A DNA stretch of 7,729 nt. It comes from Candidatus Sulfotelmatobacter sp. GTDB lineage: Bacteria; Acidobacteriota; Terriglobia; Terriglobales; Acidobacteriaceae. Under the pieces are notes generated by a model. It searched no databases, was not told where the DNA came from, and saw only the letters and a list, made by a program, of their open reading frames with translations. This document shows, in pieces, positions 6,792 to 7,729 of the stretch (positions are counted from its first letter, which is position 1; each line of letters begins with the position of its first letter). A program made the position numbers and the translations under genes. The stretch is taken from assembly GCA_030049565.1 (NCBI GenBank), contig JASIKQ010000647.1, positions 1 through 7,729 of the forward strand, given 5' to 3'.

Positions 6792-7708
6792 CGCTTGGAT
6801 GTGACTCGATCCACTAAAGCGGAAATACTGAGGCTGCCCATCGGAATAACCGCAGCGCGACCGCCAGCGCCGCCGGCAGCTGTGTTTTCGGCCGAGATCG
6901 GCCCGTGAGTGCGCGATAGAGCCCGATCCACCATGCCTTCGAACATCGGAATCAGCGAGTCCGCCGGCAGGGGATGCTGAATGTCAGACAAGCTCTGCTC
7001 CCAGCGCTGCGGACGCAACAACACCGCCCCAGCTTCGCGTGCGCTGCTTCGCATTACCGCGTAGCCCAACCAGACCATCAACGCGATGTTGTAGGCGCTC
7101 ATATTGATCAGGCTTATCGTCAGATTGCTGAGATGGTCCCCAGCCCACGAGGCAATCACCGCCAACTCCACAACGGCAAAACTTCCGAAGCCCATAGCGA
7201 TGCCAAAGCTCTGTTGCTTACGGCTCACTCCGAGATAACGCGCAAACGCCAGAAGAAACAGCACCATGCCAACTTGAATAATTCGCACGCAGCGTTGCCC
7301 TGTGAGGATTGCCTGCACCCAGGGCGCCGTCTCCGAGCTTGAAGAAACCGAAACCACACCCGCAACCAGCAGCATTACCAGCCCGGCCCACTTGAATAGA
7401 ACAGTGCCGAGATCGCGCAAAGTGTGGAATGGCCGGAAAACGTCGAGAAACGCCTCGTGAATAACTTTGAAACCTAATACCACGCTGATGGCTGTGCTGA
7501 TCCACGACACGTAGAAGATGGCAGAGTGATGGTACCTGTAAGTAGGAAAGACAATGAGAAAGGTGAGGATCTGAAGAATGATATACGTGAAAAAATATTT
7601 GAATACGCGGTGCTGGCCGCGACGGAACATGGCAATGGCGATGCCCGTTTGCAGAACGGGGTGAGCGAACCAGAGAACGTAGGACAGAATTTTTATCTTT
7701 TCGTTCAT
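6782..7708 (-). CDS. Seven-transmembrane protein of unknown function, acidobacterial orphan family
   Basis: The 308-residue protein has seven hydrophobic segments at about 6-28, 37-57, 63-83, 105-122, 141-159, 168-189 and 196-219. Basic residues cluster in the loops after segments 1, 3, 5 and 7 (RRGQHR, FRPFHTLRD, RYLGVSRKQQ, MRSSAR). By the positive-inside rule this gives an outside N-terminus and an inside C-terminus. The 88-residue C-terminal tail holds LRPQRWEQSLSD and SLIPMFEGMVDRALSR, a pattern I associate from memory with uncharacterised acidobacterial membrane proteins, then a Gly/Ala-rich linker. There are no enzyme or kinase motifs. A sensor or transport role is possible but unsupported. 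The ATG at 7708 has only a distant AGGA upstream, and the frame stays open to the window edge 21 bases away, so a start further upstream is not excluded. Confidence 0.8.
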   Translation of the reverse strand: MNEKIKILSYVLWFAHPVLQTGIAIAMFRRGQHRVFKYFFTYIILQILTFLIVFPTYRYHHSAIFYVSWISTAISVVLGFKVIHEAFLDVFRPFHTLRDLGTVLFKWAGLVMLLVAGVVSVSSSSETAPWVQAILTGQRCVRIIQVGMVLFLLAFARYLGVSRKQQSFGIAMGFGSFAVVELAVIASWAGDHLSNLTISLINMSAYNIALMVWLGYAVMRSSAREAGAVLLRPQRWEQSLSDIQHPLPADSLIPMFEGMVDRALSRTHGPISAENTAAGGAGGRAAVIPMGSLSISALVDRVTSKREA

Positions 7709-7729
7709 CGACTTGACTAGGATCCTCGC

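Overview
The window most likely comes from a soil-type member of the Acidobacteriota (Terriglobia, Koribacter/Sulfotelmatobacter-like). This rests on recognising acidobacterial protein styles, not on a marker gene. The clues are an SBBP/Ig-like surface protein with the typical C-terminal transmembrane hairpin, a 7-TM orphan family with a PQRWEQ-type tail, a DUF255/YyaL protein with a WCHWC motif, and a palindromic repeat of acidobacterial style. There are no rRNA, tRNA, CRISPR, transposase or phage genes.

Layout. The left part runs on the + strand. It holds the 3' end of a large beta-propeller-repeat (SBBP) surface protein (2-1027) and then a complete YyaL/SPATA20-like protein with a thioredoxin fold joined to a glycosidase-like toroid (1109-3412). 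The YyaL gene carries an imperfect palindrome (1792-1828) that is read through in frame and looks like an inserted dispersed repeat. The right part runs on the - strand, from right to left. It holds a 7-TM protein of unknown function (7708-6782), a 56-residue secreted two-cysteine peptide (6501-6331) with a structured 3' UTR and an intrinsic terminator (6330-6197), and a two-gene operon for a periplasmic molybdenum hydroxylase of the isoquinoline 1-oxidoreductase type (iorA-like 6078-5620, iorB-like 5617-3431). The YyaL and iorB-like genes converge with 18 bp between their stop codons.

How the parts relate. Only the iorA/iorB-like pair forms a clear functional unit. The small subunit carries two [2Fe-2S] clusters, and the large subunit carries the molybdopterin site and a Tat signal that should export the complex. 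No cytochrome partner or cofactor-insertion gene is in the window. The rest looks like single-gene transcription units with their own signals. The least explained parts are the small peptide with its folded 3' UTR just upstream of the oxidoreductase operon, the palindrome inside the YyaL gene, and the Ig-like domain of the surface protein that is interrupted by a membrane hairpin. I did not find a recognisable complete new defence or signalling system.
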